Part shown: one piece after another, positions 1-9,200 of the stretch
How the letters are laid out: each line of letters begins with the position of its first letter
How positions within the stretch are numbered: position 1 is the first letter of the stretch
The notes under the pieces: generated by a model
Told to the model about the DNA's origin: nothing
Databases searched by the model: none
What the model saw: only the letters and a program-made list of their open reading frames with translations
DNA from: Bacteroidales bacterium
GTDB taxonomy: Bacteria; Bacteroidota; Bacteroidia; Bacteroidales; DTU049
Reading direction: 5' to 3'
DNA: 64,000 nucleotides
Assembly (NCBI GenBank): GCA_026418905.1
Contig: JAOAAK010000009.1
Location: 1-64,000, forward strand
Made by a program: the position numbers and the translations under genes

Positions 1-1032
1 AAGAGACAGACCGTATACCGAGTGACCGGGACGGATGCCAATAACTGTACTAATACAGCTCAGGTAACCGTGACAGTTAATGCCTTACCTGTAGTTACTG
101 CTTCGGCTTCTCCTAATCCCATTTGTCAAGGTCAACAAACAACACTTTCTGGGGGCGGTGCAGTCTCTTATACATGGAATCAAGGTTTAGGTTCAGGCCA
201 ATCTCATCAAGTTTCACCCAATACAACTACCGTTTATTCTGTTACAGGTACGGACAATAATGGTTGCACTAATACTGCTCAGGTAACAGTTATAGTTGAT
301 CCGCCCATTCAAGCTAGCATAAGTGGAGATACTTCGTTATGCATCGGTGAAACTACCATTCTTAATGCCATGGGTGGTACTTCTTACCAGTGGAGTGGTC
401 CAGGAATTACCAATCCAGCAGCTAATCCACAGACTGTAACACCTTCCTCAACAGGTCAATATACCGTAACAGTAACACAGGGAAGTTGTTCGGCAACAGC
501 TACCATATGGGTAAATGTTCATCCTTTGCCAGTGGCTAATGCAGGGAACGATACCACCATAGTTCTGGGTAATTCTGTTCAACTACAAGCTTCGGGTGGA
601 GTAGTCTATCAATGGAGTCCTGCCACTGGTCTTAGTTGTACGACATGCCCTAATCCTGTGGCTTCACCATCTGCAACAACACTTTACACAGTGACCGTAA
701 CCAACGAGTATGGTTGCAGCAGTACAGATGATGTATTAGTAAAGGTTGAGCTCAATTGTGGAGATGTTTTTGTTCCTCAAGCTTTTTCACCAAACGGAGA
801 TGGAAATAACGATGTATTTAAAGTTCATGGCAATTGTATTGAAACTATACAAGTGAAAATCTTTGATCGTTGGGGAAATAAGATTTTTGAAACTACCGAT
901 CCGAACCAGAGTTGGAATGGTGAATTCAACGGTAAAGAAGTCAATGGCGGAACATACACTTATGTAGTGACTGGTACGTTGGTCACAGGTGAAAGTTTTG
1001 TGAAAAAAGGAGTTGTAGTGTTAATAAAATAA
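1..1032 (+). CDS. T9SS type B sorted surface protein with Ig/PKD-like repeats, 5' truncated by window edge
   Basis: The reading frame is open from base 1, so the protein starts before the window; 343 residues are visible. It consists of repeats of about 80 residues of Ig/PKD-like type, recognisable by recurring 'CQGQQTTLSGGG', 'YTWNQGLGSG' and 'YSVTGTDNNGCT' segments. The last ~90 residues (from 'FSPNGDGNNDVF' through 'FDRWGNKIFE' to 'GVVVLIK') are the type B (gliding-motility CTERM) sorting domain. By family knowledge it is exported by Sec, crosses the outer membrane through the T9SS and is released or held at the surface. The next gene is a PorP/SprF protein, the usual genetic partner of type B cargo. 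The ligand is unknown; the repeats suggest adhesion or a structural role. Confidence 0.9.
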   Translation, partial: KRQTVYRVTGTDANNCTNTAQVTVTVNALPVVTASASPNPICQGQQTTLSGGGAVSYTWNQGLGSGQSHQVSPNTTTVYSVTGTDNNGCTNTAQVTVIVDPPIQASISGDTSLCIGETTILNAMGGTSYQWSGPGITNPAANPQTVTPSSTGQYTVTVTQGSCSATATIWVNVHPLPVANAGNDTTIVLGNSVQLQASGGVVYQWSPATGLSCTTCPNPVASPSATTLYTVTVTNEYGCSSTDDVLVKVELNCGDVFVPQAFSPNGDGNNDVFKVHGNCIETIQVKIFDRWGNKIFETTDPNQSWNGEFNGKEVNGGTYTYVVTGTLVTGESFVKKGVVVLIK

Positions 1033-1042
1033 AACATAGGTT

Positions 1043-2071
1043 ATGAAGAAAATAAGTATTTTTGCGGCTGTCATTACTTGTTGGTTCATGGATGCACAGG
1101 ACATGCATTTTACTCAGTTTTCTCAGACAGCTTTGTGGATAAATCCTGCTCAAGCTGGACTTTTTTATGGTTCTTTTAGGGGTGTAGCTGGGTTCAGAGA
1201 TCAATGGCGAAGCATAGGAACACCGTATACTACTTTTTATGTGTCTGCCGATGGAGTCGTAAAGCAATCCATGACGGCACAATTCAACGCTGGTGCATAT
1301 GGAGTTTTTGACAAGGCAGGCATTCCATCGCTTAAGCATAATCTGGCTGGCATAGTCGTTTCATCCCAGGTAAAGTTGTCAGATGGTTTTTTAGTTGGCG
1401 CAGGTTTGATGACAGGATTATATCATATGTATTTTAATCCTGAGGAATGGAGCTGGTCTTCACAATATGATGGCTTGCATTACAACCCAAATCTTCCAAG
1501 TAATGAAAATCTTTCATCATTGAGTGCTACCAAGATGGATGTGGGTGGAGGTATACTTTTTCATTATTTCCGCAATGCTAGCAATCCCTTTAATAATGAT
1601 GGTATTCGTGCAAAAATAGGATTTGCATTTTTTCACATAAATCGTCCTAAACAACTTTCCATAAACCAAGAAGACAAAAAATATATGAAATTTCACTTAC
1701 ATGGAGATGCAAGCGTGGGAATTCCCGGAACCAATACTGCTATTCAACCAGGTTTTTTATTTGCTATGCAAGGTCCTCACGTAGAAATCCTTCCGGGTTT
1801 GGCGGTTCGATATATGCTCAAAGAACAGTCTCGCTATACGGGCTTTATTAAAAGTTCAGCTATGACGTTGGGGGTATATCTACGAACTCGTGATGCAGTC
1901 AATATTATTACAGGTTTTGAATTTGCCAATTATATGTTGGGTTTTTCTTATGATGTAAATATTTCTGGTTTGAGTAAAGTTAGTAAAGGAAATGGTGCTA
2001 TGGAGTTTTTCGTTCGTTTTATTACACCTTCCCCTGAAAAAATGAGCCGCAGGAACAGCCCACTGTATTGA
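1043..2071 (+). CDS. PorP/SprF family type IX secretion membrane protein
   Basis: 342 residues with a short N-terminal signal sequence ending near 'MDAQ', followed by the family hallmark 'FTQFSQTALWINPAQAG'. The body alternates short beta strands and turns, as expected of an outer-membrane barrel, including 'GVFDKAGI' and a C-terminal 'GFSYDVNISGL'. Members of this family are needed for delivery or surface attachment of particular type B CTD cargo such as SprB. It begins 10 bases after the upstream cargo gene and ends 21 bases before a second type B cargo gene, so the three probably form one transcription unit. Which of the two neighbours it serves cannot be told from sequence. Confidence 0.9.
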   Translation: MKKISIFAAVITCWFMDAQDMHFTQFSQTALWINPAQAGLFYGSFRGVAGFRDQWRSIGTPYTTFYVSADGVVKQSMTAQFNAGAYGVFDKAGIPSLKHNLAGIVVSSQVKLSDGFLVGAGLMTGLYHMYFNPEEWSWSSQYDGLHYNPNLPSNENLSSLSATKMDVGGGILFHYFRNASNPFNNDGIRAKIGFAFFHINRPKQLSINQEDKKYMKFHLHGDASVGIPGTNTAIQPGFLFAMQGPHVEILPGLAVRYMLKEQSRYTGFIKSSAMTLGVYLRTRDAVNIITGFEFANYMLGFSYDVNISGLSKVSKGNGAMEFFVRFITPSPEKMSRRNSPLY

Positions 2072-2092
2072 AAAAAAGTAAAAGTAAAAGAT

Positions 2093-3913
2093 ATGAAAAC
2101 AAATTATCATATGTTGAAAAGAAGTTTACTGGCGATAGTAGTTAGTCAAATTATTTTGCCCTTAGGAGCGCAAACGTTGTATACTGAAAATTTTGAAGGT
2201 GGAGGTGCGGGTTGGGCCTTGAATTCTGGCGACATGGGAACTGTAGGAAACGACCCCATGGCCAATCAGTGGATTATTAACAATGTGTATCAAGGGGGAA
2301 CTTGGATGTTGGGTGGATTTTTTCCTGTAAACATTCAAAATACTCCTCAACAACCAGGGACTTTTACCAACGGTCCTACTTCGAATTATTTACATATTAC
2401 TTTTCCAGAATCAGGTATATTGAATGCAAATTACTTGGCGGGTGGTAGTGCTTTTGGCTATACTGAAGGTGCACATTTTGCTAAAATGACTACGGGAATC
2501 AATACTACAGGTTTTACTGGAGTTACTCTTGAGTTTTATTATTTAACAAGAGGTGGTGTAAACAAAGTGTATTATAGTACGGATGGAGGAAATACATGGA
2601 CCCAGGCCGGAACAAATTTATCGTATGCATCCAACTGGACACTTAAAACAATTACCAATGCTGCTTTTGACAACAAACCTGATTTGAGATTTGCCTTTTA
2701 TTTTGATGATACGCAGGGCACTCAACAGGATCCACCTTTCTGTGTTGATGAGATTAAAGTTTATGTTCCCACTCAATCGCAATTAAATGCTAATTTTACA
2801 GCTAGCCAAACCAACATTTGTGTTGGTCAGTGTATTAATTTTACAGATCAGAGTTCTGGTAATCCTACTTCATGGAGTTGGACGTTTGCCGGTGCTACGC
2901 CGGGAACAAGTACTCAACAAAATCCTACAAATATCTGCTACAATACGCCAGGTCAATATACAGTAACCTTGACTGTTTCTAATGGTAGCAGTCAAGATAC
3001 TGAAACAAAGACTGCATATATAACAGTTAATCCAGCTCCGAATGTAACCATTACTGCCTCGCAAACACAAATTTGCCCCGGTCAGCAAGTAACACTTACA
3101 GCTGGTGGAGCAAGTACCTATAGTTGGAATCAAGGGCTTGGAAATAGTAATCCCGTGACAGTATCACCTCCAAGTACTACTACTTATAGTGTCACGGGAA
3201 CTGATAATAACAATTGCACTGGATCGGCGAGCATAAATATTGTTGTTACCAATGAAATTCAAGTCCAAATTGATACTACGCTTTGTCCAGGTGGGAGTAT
3301 AGTCATTGGAGGGCAGATCTACAATTCTCCGGGCACTTATAAAGATACAACCCTCAGTGTGGGTGGATGCGACAGTATTACAACCATACAAATTAATGCC
3401 GGATCAGTGCCCAATGTCATACTCCCAAGTGATACGGCAGCTTGTATTGGTCAGTCTCTTACGTTGGTTCCAATTGTAGTTGGTAGTTATAATGTAGTGC
3501 AATGGAGTGATGGAATAAATACCCTTGCTCGTACGGTCAATGATTCTGGTTATTATACCGTGACGGTATCTAATACATGTGGCGGTGATATGGCAACTAT
3601 ACATGTACAGTTTATTGATTGTGGAGGTGATCTCTTCTTTCCAAATGTTTTTACACCTAATGGAGATGCATTTAACCAATACTTTTCCCCCATTGGCGCT
3701 AACATTGAAGATTACGAACTTTACATATATAACCGATGGGGTAACCTAGTGTTCAAAACATCAGACGTCAATCAACCTTGGGATGGGAAATACAAAGGTA
3801 AAGATGTTCCTGAAGGTGTTTACTTCTATGTGGCTAAATACAAAGCTTTTGATCCCGCTACCGGAAAACCTGAAAAGAAGCAGATACGTGGTTCGGTTAC
3901 TTTAATTAGATAA
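2093..3913 (+). CDS. PKD-domain surface protein with T9SS type B sorting domain
   Basis: 606 residues. The N-terminus is a signal peptide ending near 'LPLGAQ'; an alternative ATG six codons in (2111) would also leave a working signal. Residues about 25-225 form a jelly-roll-like region with 'VNKVYYSTDGGNTWTQAG', similar to MAM/laminin-like or choice-of-anchor modules in this phylum. A PKD domain follows at about 230-315 ('FTDQSSGNPTSWSWTFAG'), then an Ig-like repeat close in sequence to those of the protein at the left edge of the window, and a type B sorting domain in the last 90 residues ('FFPNVFTPNGDAFNQYF', 'YNRWGNLVFKT'). Exported and surface-located; binding target unknown. It is followed by a clear terminator, so it ends the unit begun upstream. 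Confidence 0.9.
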   Translation: MKTNYHMLKRSLLAIVVSQIILPLGAQTLYTENFEGGGAGWALNSGDMGTVGNDPMANQWIINNVYQGGTWMLGGFFPVNIQNTPQQPGTFTNGPTSNYLHITFPESGILNANYLAGGSAFGYTEGAHFAKMTTGINTTGFTGVTLEFYYLTRGGVNKVYYSTDGGNTWTQAGTNLSYASNWTLKTITNAAFDNKPDLRFAFYFDDTQGTQQDPPFCVDEIKVYVPTQSQLNANFTASQTNICVGQCINFTDQSSGNPTSWSWTFAGATPGTSTQQNPTNICYNTPGQYTVTLTVSNGSSQDTETKTAYITVNPAPNVTITASQTQICPGQQVTLTAGGASTYSWNQGLGNSNPVTVSPPSTTTYSVTGTDNNNCTGSASINIVVTNEIQVQIDTTLCPGGSIVIGGQIYNSPGTYKDTTLSVGGCDSITTIQINAGSVPNVILPSDTAACIGQSLTLVPIVVGSYNVVQWSDGINTLARTVNDSGYYTVTVSNTCGGDMATIHVQFIDCGGDLFFPNVFTPNGDAFNQYFSPIGANIEDYELYIYNRWGNLVFKTSDVNQPWDGKYKGKDVPEGVYFYVAKYKAFDPATGKPEKKQIRGSVTLIR

Positions 3914-3940
3914 ATAAAAACTTATTTTCACGCAAGTCAT

Positions 3941-3967
3941 ACCCCACCCATGTGGTGGGGTTTTTTT
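3941..3967 (+). terminator. Rho-independent terminator after the T9SS cassette
   Basis: Perfect 8-bp stem ACCCCACC / GGTGGGGT (3941-3948 with 3954-3961), a 5-base loop, and a T tract at 3961-3967. It points forward and ends transcription of the type B/PorP cassette, directly abutting the stop codon of the oppositely oriented recF. Read on the minus strand it lacks a T tract, so it should act in one direction only. Confidence 0.9.
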
Positions 3968-5072
3968 ATATCAACGTGATATGCGTTGGAGAATGTATGA
4001 GGTGAATGGATGAAGATGTGAAAAAGGACGGTATGATTGATTTTAACCTAGTGAAATGCGTATCTGTAATAAAAATCTGATCTGTTTCCAGTTGCGAAAT
4101 AGTGATAAGAAGACGTTCTGCTCGGCTCTCATCGAGTTTATCAAATATATCATCGATCAAAATAATAGGTTTTTTACTTAAATGCTGGTAAGTAATCTGA
4201 TACTGGCTAACTTTGAGAGCGAGAAGAAAAGATTTTTGTTGTCCTTGACTTCCAAATTTTCTCATGTTATGGCCATCTGAAAGGAAAAGGAATTCGTCAC
4301 GATGAATTCCTTTTTCAGTAAAGCCAAGTTCGATGTCGCGTTTGAGGTTATTTTTTAAAATAAGTTCATAATCTTCATTCAAAAGCTGAGAAAAGTATTC
4401 GATGGAAATAGAAGAGTTGTTATCAACGATTTTATGATGGAAAAAAGGAAGTATCGTGTTAAGGTGATTGATAAAATTTTTCCTAATTTTAAAAATGTCT
4501 ATTGAAACAGTTATTAGCCTTTCGTCGAAAAAAGCGAGTTGTTGAAGAAAATGAGGGCTATGGGATTGTTTGAGTAAGGCATTTCGTTGCATAAGAAGTT
4601 TTTGATGTTGAATCAGTAATTCAAGGTAATTTTTATCTAATTGAGAAATGAAAGCATCAAAATATTTACGACGGTGTTCTGCAGATTCACTAACAATAGA
4701 CATATCGGAAGGAGCTATGAGAATAATCGGAACAAAACCAATATGCTCTGATAAACGTTCAATGATTTTATCATTAACTTTAATTTTTTTGCCTTTCTCC
4801 CGATCGACATAGATAGAAATCAAATGTGGTAAATCGTCGTATTCATCATTAACAGCTGCTTGGATATGGAAAAAAGCTTCGTTATGCTTAATACATTCTT
4901 TATCGCTGTTTTGAAGAAAACTTTTTGTGAAGCTTACGTAATGTATGGCATCTAATATGGTGGTTTTTCCGACGCCGTTTTTTCCACAAAAAGCAATACA
5001 TTGAGCATTAAGCGAGAGGTGGAGAGAATCGTAATTTTTAAAATTTAACAATTGGAGGGAAGGGATTTTCAT
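3966..5072 (-). CDS. recF: DNA replication and repair protein RecF
   Basis: 368 residues, the normal length for RecF, an SMC-like ATPase that helps load RecA at gaps with RecO/RecR. Visible motifs are an N-terminal 'LLNFKNYDSLHLSL', Walker A 'GKNGVGKTT' (about residues 30-38), the ABC signature region 'GSQGQQKSFLLALK' and Walker B 'PIILIDDIFDKLD'. The start overlaps the cinA stop by 4 bases (ATGA), implying translational coupling. In many bacteria recF sits next to dnaN and gyrB; here it sits with cinA and a glycogen enzyme. Its 3' end lies inside the T tract of the converging terminator. Confidence 0.95.
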   Translation of the reverse strand: MKIPSLQLLNFKNYDSLHLSLNAQCIAFCGKNGVGKTTILDAIHYVSFTKSFLQNSDKECIKHNEAFFHIQAAVNDEYDDLPHLISIYVDREKGKKIKVNDKIIERLSEHIGFVPIILIAPSDMSIVSESAEHRRKYFDAFISQLDKNYLELLIQHQKLLMQRNALLKQSHSPHFLQQLAFFDERLITVSIDIFKIRKNFINHLNTILPFFHHKIVDNNSSISIEYFSQLLNEDYELILKNNLKRDIELGFTEKGIHRDEFLFLSDGHNMRKFGSQGQQKSFLLALKVSQYQITYQHLSKKPIILIDDIFDKLDESRAERLLITISQLETDQIFITDTHFTRLKSIIPSFFTSSSIHLIHSPTHITLI

Positions 5073-6298
5073 GTTGATCGGAGAAGTTTAATTGTTTCAA
5101 ACATCATGGAATAAGCAGCCCATTGTATGTTATAAAGGCGATGGTTCCCAAATTGAAACTGATATGTTTTAATCTGATCTTGGAAAGCAATTGCACCCCA
5201 AACGTAGCCGACAGGTTTTTGTGGGGTACCACCATCGGGACCGGCAATTCCGCTAATAGCTATACAGACGTCAACATTGAGGAGAGATTTTCCTTCACGA
5301 GCCATGATTTTAACTGTTTCATGGCTAACAGCTCCATAAGATTGAATGATTTCCGTAGGAACGTGCAAAATTTTTTCTTTAATTTCATTAGCGTATGAAA
5401 CGATACTTCCTTTGTAGACTTGAGATGAGCCTGGGATAGAGGTAATTTTGTGGGCAAGATAACCGCCCGTGCAGCTTTCGCATGTGCCAAGGGTAAAATA
5501 ACGATTTTTCAGTTCTGTTAGAAGGATTTCTTCCAGAGAGGATTGAGTATTGCTTACGAGATATGGTTGAATAACTGGCAATAATTTTTCTTGAATTAAT
5601 AGTTCAGCCAGAGCTTTTTCATTCTCTGGGCAAGAAAGTCGTAGTCTGATATATCCAGGCGAAGGCAGATATGCCCATGTGAAAGTGGGAGGAAGACTTT
5701 GTTCGAAGTCCTGAAGTTGACTGCTTAGAAAAGATTCGTATGTGCCTGCGACAAGAAAATGAAAATGAAAAATAGGGTTCTCTTTTAACTGTTGAAGGAT
5801 AGGAGTAGCTTGATGTTGAAAGATTTCATGAAGTTCAGTTGGGACACCAGGAAAAGCAAATATGTGCTTTTCATCTTTCTGAGCATAAATGCCAGGAGCT
5901 ATGCCAACAAAATTTGGCAGAGGTCTCGAGCCCCGTGGAAACATAGCTTGTTGAATGTTATTTTCAGTAAATGGGCGTTTTCTTTCATCGAACTTTTGAC
6001 ATATTTCAGAAAGGATGCTATGATTTAATTCCAATTCTGTTCCCATAAAAGAAGCAAGTGCTTGACGAGTTAAGTCGTCTTTCGTGGGACCGAGTCCGCC
6101 AGTCAAACAAATAATTTGGGATTTACGACTCGAAAAATTTAGGGATTCAATAATGTCATCTATATTATCTCCAGTAGTCATGGCAGAGACGACATTAAAA
6201 CCCAACATGGTAAGCTGATCGCTTAACCAGTGGGCATTAGTATTAAGTGTTTGCCCAATAAGTAACTCGTTTCCTACTGAGATTACACTGGCTTTCAT
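5069..6298 (-). CDS. cinA: CinA: competence/damage-inducible protein A, nicotinamide-nucleotide amidase
   Basis: 409 residues from the ATG at 6298 ('MKASVISVGNELLIGQ'). A longer reading from 6316 would add six residues inside the upstream gene, but the family begins at MKAxxIxxGNELL, so I chose 6298, one base after the previous stop. Residues 1-170 form the MoCF-like domain ('CLTGGLGPTKDDLTRQ'), and the last ~150 the amidase domain ('CESCTGGYLAHKIT', 'GIAGPDGGTPQKPVGYVW'). The enzyme deamidates NMN in pyridine nucleotide salvage; the N-terminal domain in relatives is an ADP-ribose/NADH pyrophosphatase. It overlaps recF by 4 bases. Confidence 0.95.
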   Translation of the reverse strand: MKASVISVGNELLIGQTLNTNAHWLSDQLTMLGFNVVSAMTTGDNIDDIIESLNFSSRKSQIICLTGGLGPTKDDLTRQALASFMGTELELNHSILSEICQKFDERKRPFTENNIQQAMFPRGSRPLPNFVGIAPGIYAQKDEKHIFAFPGVPTELHEIFQHQATPILQQLKENPIFHFHFLVAGTYESFLSSQLQDFEQSLPPTFTWAYLPSPGYIRLRLSCPENEKALAELLIQEKLLPVIQPYLVSNTQSSLEEILLTELKNRYFTLGTCESCTGGYLAHKITSIPGSSQVYKGSIVSYANEIKEKILHVPTEIIQSYGAVSHETVKIMAREGKSLLNVDVCIAISGIAGPDGGTPQKPVGYVWGAIAFQDQIKTYQFQFGNHRLYNIQWAAYSMMFETIKLLRST

Positions 6299-6299
6299 G

Positions 6300-9200
6300 T
6301 CAAAACCATTTAACAAGTGGGAAATCTTGACGATGAGGCATGAGGTCGTTGTAAGGAGTTACACGAATAGCATAATCGAAAACACCAGCCTTTTTGTTAG
6401 ATAATACGGCCTCGAATCGTGCAATATTATTTTTAAAACTAGTAGGTTTCATTTCTTCAATAAAAAGAAACTGATCAATACGATCATGAATTTTTTGTCC
6501 AAAGATGAGCTCAACTTTGATATCTCTTGGACTGAGATCTGCTAGGTAGAGCTCAATAGCAGCTATAAAGTCCTCTCCTAAAACAAGAGGTTTAATGGTA
6601 CTGTCGGGTAATTCAAGTTTTCTTTCATAAATTTCATTGAAATTTTCTTCCACTTTTCTTTTCCATTTCATCCATTCCAGAAAGAGTTCGAGATCTTTTT
6701 CTGTGAGTTGATGATAGCGTTTCATAAGAGGGAAATAATATTTCTGAAGATATTCATTTATCATTCGCTTCGTGACGTAATAAGGAGCAATTCGTGTAAA
6801 GGCGTTTCGAATAAATCCAATCCATTTACATGGTATGTCATTTGGATTTCGGTAGAAAAAAGAAGGTACGATTTCATCTTCGATGATTTCATAAAGAGTT
6901 TCAGCATCAAGTTCGTCTTGCAAGCGTTGATCTAAGTAGGTTCGTTTTTCTTCGAGAGCCCATCCGGCTTTGGGTTTGTATCCTTCAGCCCACCATCCAT
7001 CTGATACACTAAGGTTAAGAACTCCATTCATAACAGCTTTCATACCACTAGTACCGCTAGCTTCAAGGGGACGTGTTGGAGTGTTTACCCACACGTCTAC
7101 ACCGCTGACGAGCAAATGAGCAAGTTCCATGTCATAATTTTCAAGGAAGAGGATTTTTCCTCTAAATTCTGGCATTCGACTAATTTGAATGATGTTCTGA
7201 ATAAGTTTTTGTCCTTCTACATCAGCAGGATGAGCTTTACCGGCAAACACAAAGAAAACCGGTCGATCGGAATTACTTACAAGTCTTTTTAACCTTTCTG
7301 TGTTGTTTAAAATTAGATGTGCTCTTTTGTAGGTAGCAAACCTTCTAGCAAAGCCAAACCAAAGGGCATTATCAGATATAGTATTGAGAATTTCCACTAT
7401 ATGCCTTGGTGCTTCCTGGCGACGAACGAGTTCTTCGGACAATCTTATTTTAATTTTTTCAACAAGACGGCTTTTAAGTTGTTTTCTAACGTTCCAAATT
7501 TCATCTTCGTTGAGTTCGTTGAAGATTTTCCAATTGTCAGGATCGCTCATGTCTAATTCTAAGATGTTGATATATTTTTTTTGTAACAATTGTTGCCACA
7601 TAGGGTCCATCCATGTGGGAAGATGAACGGCATTGGTAATGTGTTGAATGAATAGTTCGTCGGTAAAAAAACCTGGGTAGAGTGGGGCAAACATTTCACG
7701 AGTAACCGTTCCATGAATTTTACTAACTCCATTAGTTTGAACAGATCCTTTGAGTGCAAGGATGCTCATACTAAATTTTTCGTCTTTATTATAAGGACCA
7801 ATAAGTCCTAGGGAAACAAAATCCTGCCAATTTATATTGAGTTTTTCGCAATAGTCAGCAAAGTAGATACGTAATAATTCTTGACTGAAAACATCATGTC
7901 CTGCTGGAACTGGTGTATGGGTGGTAAAAAGTGTGTTATTTCTAACTAATTCTAATGCCTGATGAAAATTAAGTACATATTGCTGCATGGCCTGTTCAAT
8001 ACGTTTGAGGATCGAGAAAGCTGCATGTCCTTCGTTGATATGGTAAACATCAATTTTTTTGCCGAGTTTTTCAAGCACCATTACACCACCGATGCCTAAT
8101 AATATTTCTTGTTTTAATCTTACTTCACTATCACCGCCATAGAGTTGGTAAGTAATGCTTCTATCTTCAGGTGCATTTTCATCAAGATCCGTATCAAGTA
8201 AAAATAGTTCTACACGTCCTACTTGAATTTTCCATACTTTAGCATGTATTTCTCGCCCAGGAAAGGTAAGCTGTATGGTAATCCATTTTCCGTCTTTGTC
8301 GCGAACCGGTATTAAGGGAAGCACAGAAAATTTCTGAGGTAGATATTGGTTGACTTGCATGCCATCATGACTTAGGGTTTGATGGAAGTAACCATATCGA
8401 AATAGTAATCCAATGCCAGTTAAAGGTAAACGTTGGTCCGAAGCTTCTTTAAGGTAATCGCCAGCAAGTATGCCGAGACCACCTGCATAAAGCTTAAGGG
8501 AAGAATGAAAACCATACTCCATACAGAAGTATGCAACTGATGGTTTCGAATAATCCAACCCTTCTTCCATGTATGATTTAAAACGATGGTAGATTTGACT
8601 GAGTTCGTCCATAAAATTTTGATCGTGAGTTAATTGAATAAGTTGCTGGTATGGTATCATTTCAAGCATTTTGAGAGGGTTATGCGCAGAAAGTTCCCAA
8701 TTTTCTGGATGGATGGAAGCAAAAAATTCCTCTACCTCAGGATGCCATGTCCACCAAAGGTTTCGCATTAGCTCCAGCAAAGGTTCAAGTTGTGGAGGGT
8801 ATTTGGGCTTGATGAGTATTTTTCTCCAAATGGGTTCCTGAAATGAAGTTTTAATTTGTTGTAGAGGTAAAGGTATTTTAGTCTTAAAATTCTCGGAACG
8901 TTGTAGTACAAGTTTAAGTCCTGTCTCATAGGCAGTAAGGTAGTGAGTGATGAAGTTTTTCCAGCTGCATTCTTTGGCTATTTCTATAGCTTTAAGACGA
9001 TCGTTCTGACGTTTTTCTTCTGAAGAATTTAAATATTCTAGAATTTTATTTGCAAGCAAATTCTTAACTTCGTCGTAGTTGTAATCGTTACGGTTAAGTA
9101 CAGTAACAGCAGTTTGGTTAGGATGATTTTTTAATATCCAGCTTCCAAAGCCAGCCAAGCTGGTGGTAATGGTGGGGATGCCGTAAGCAATGCTTTCCAT

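Noticed and set aside
4081-4400. Possible regulatory repeats inside recF
   Set aside because: These are coding bases for conserved RecF motifs with no structure beyond that.
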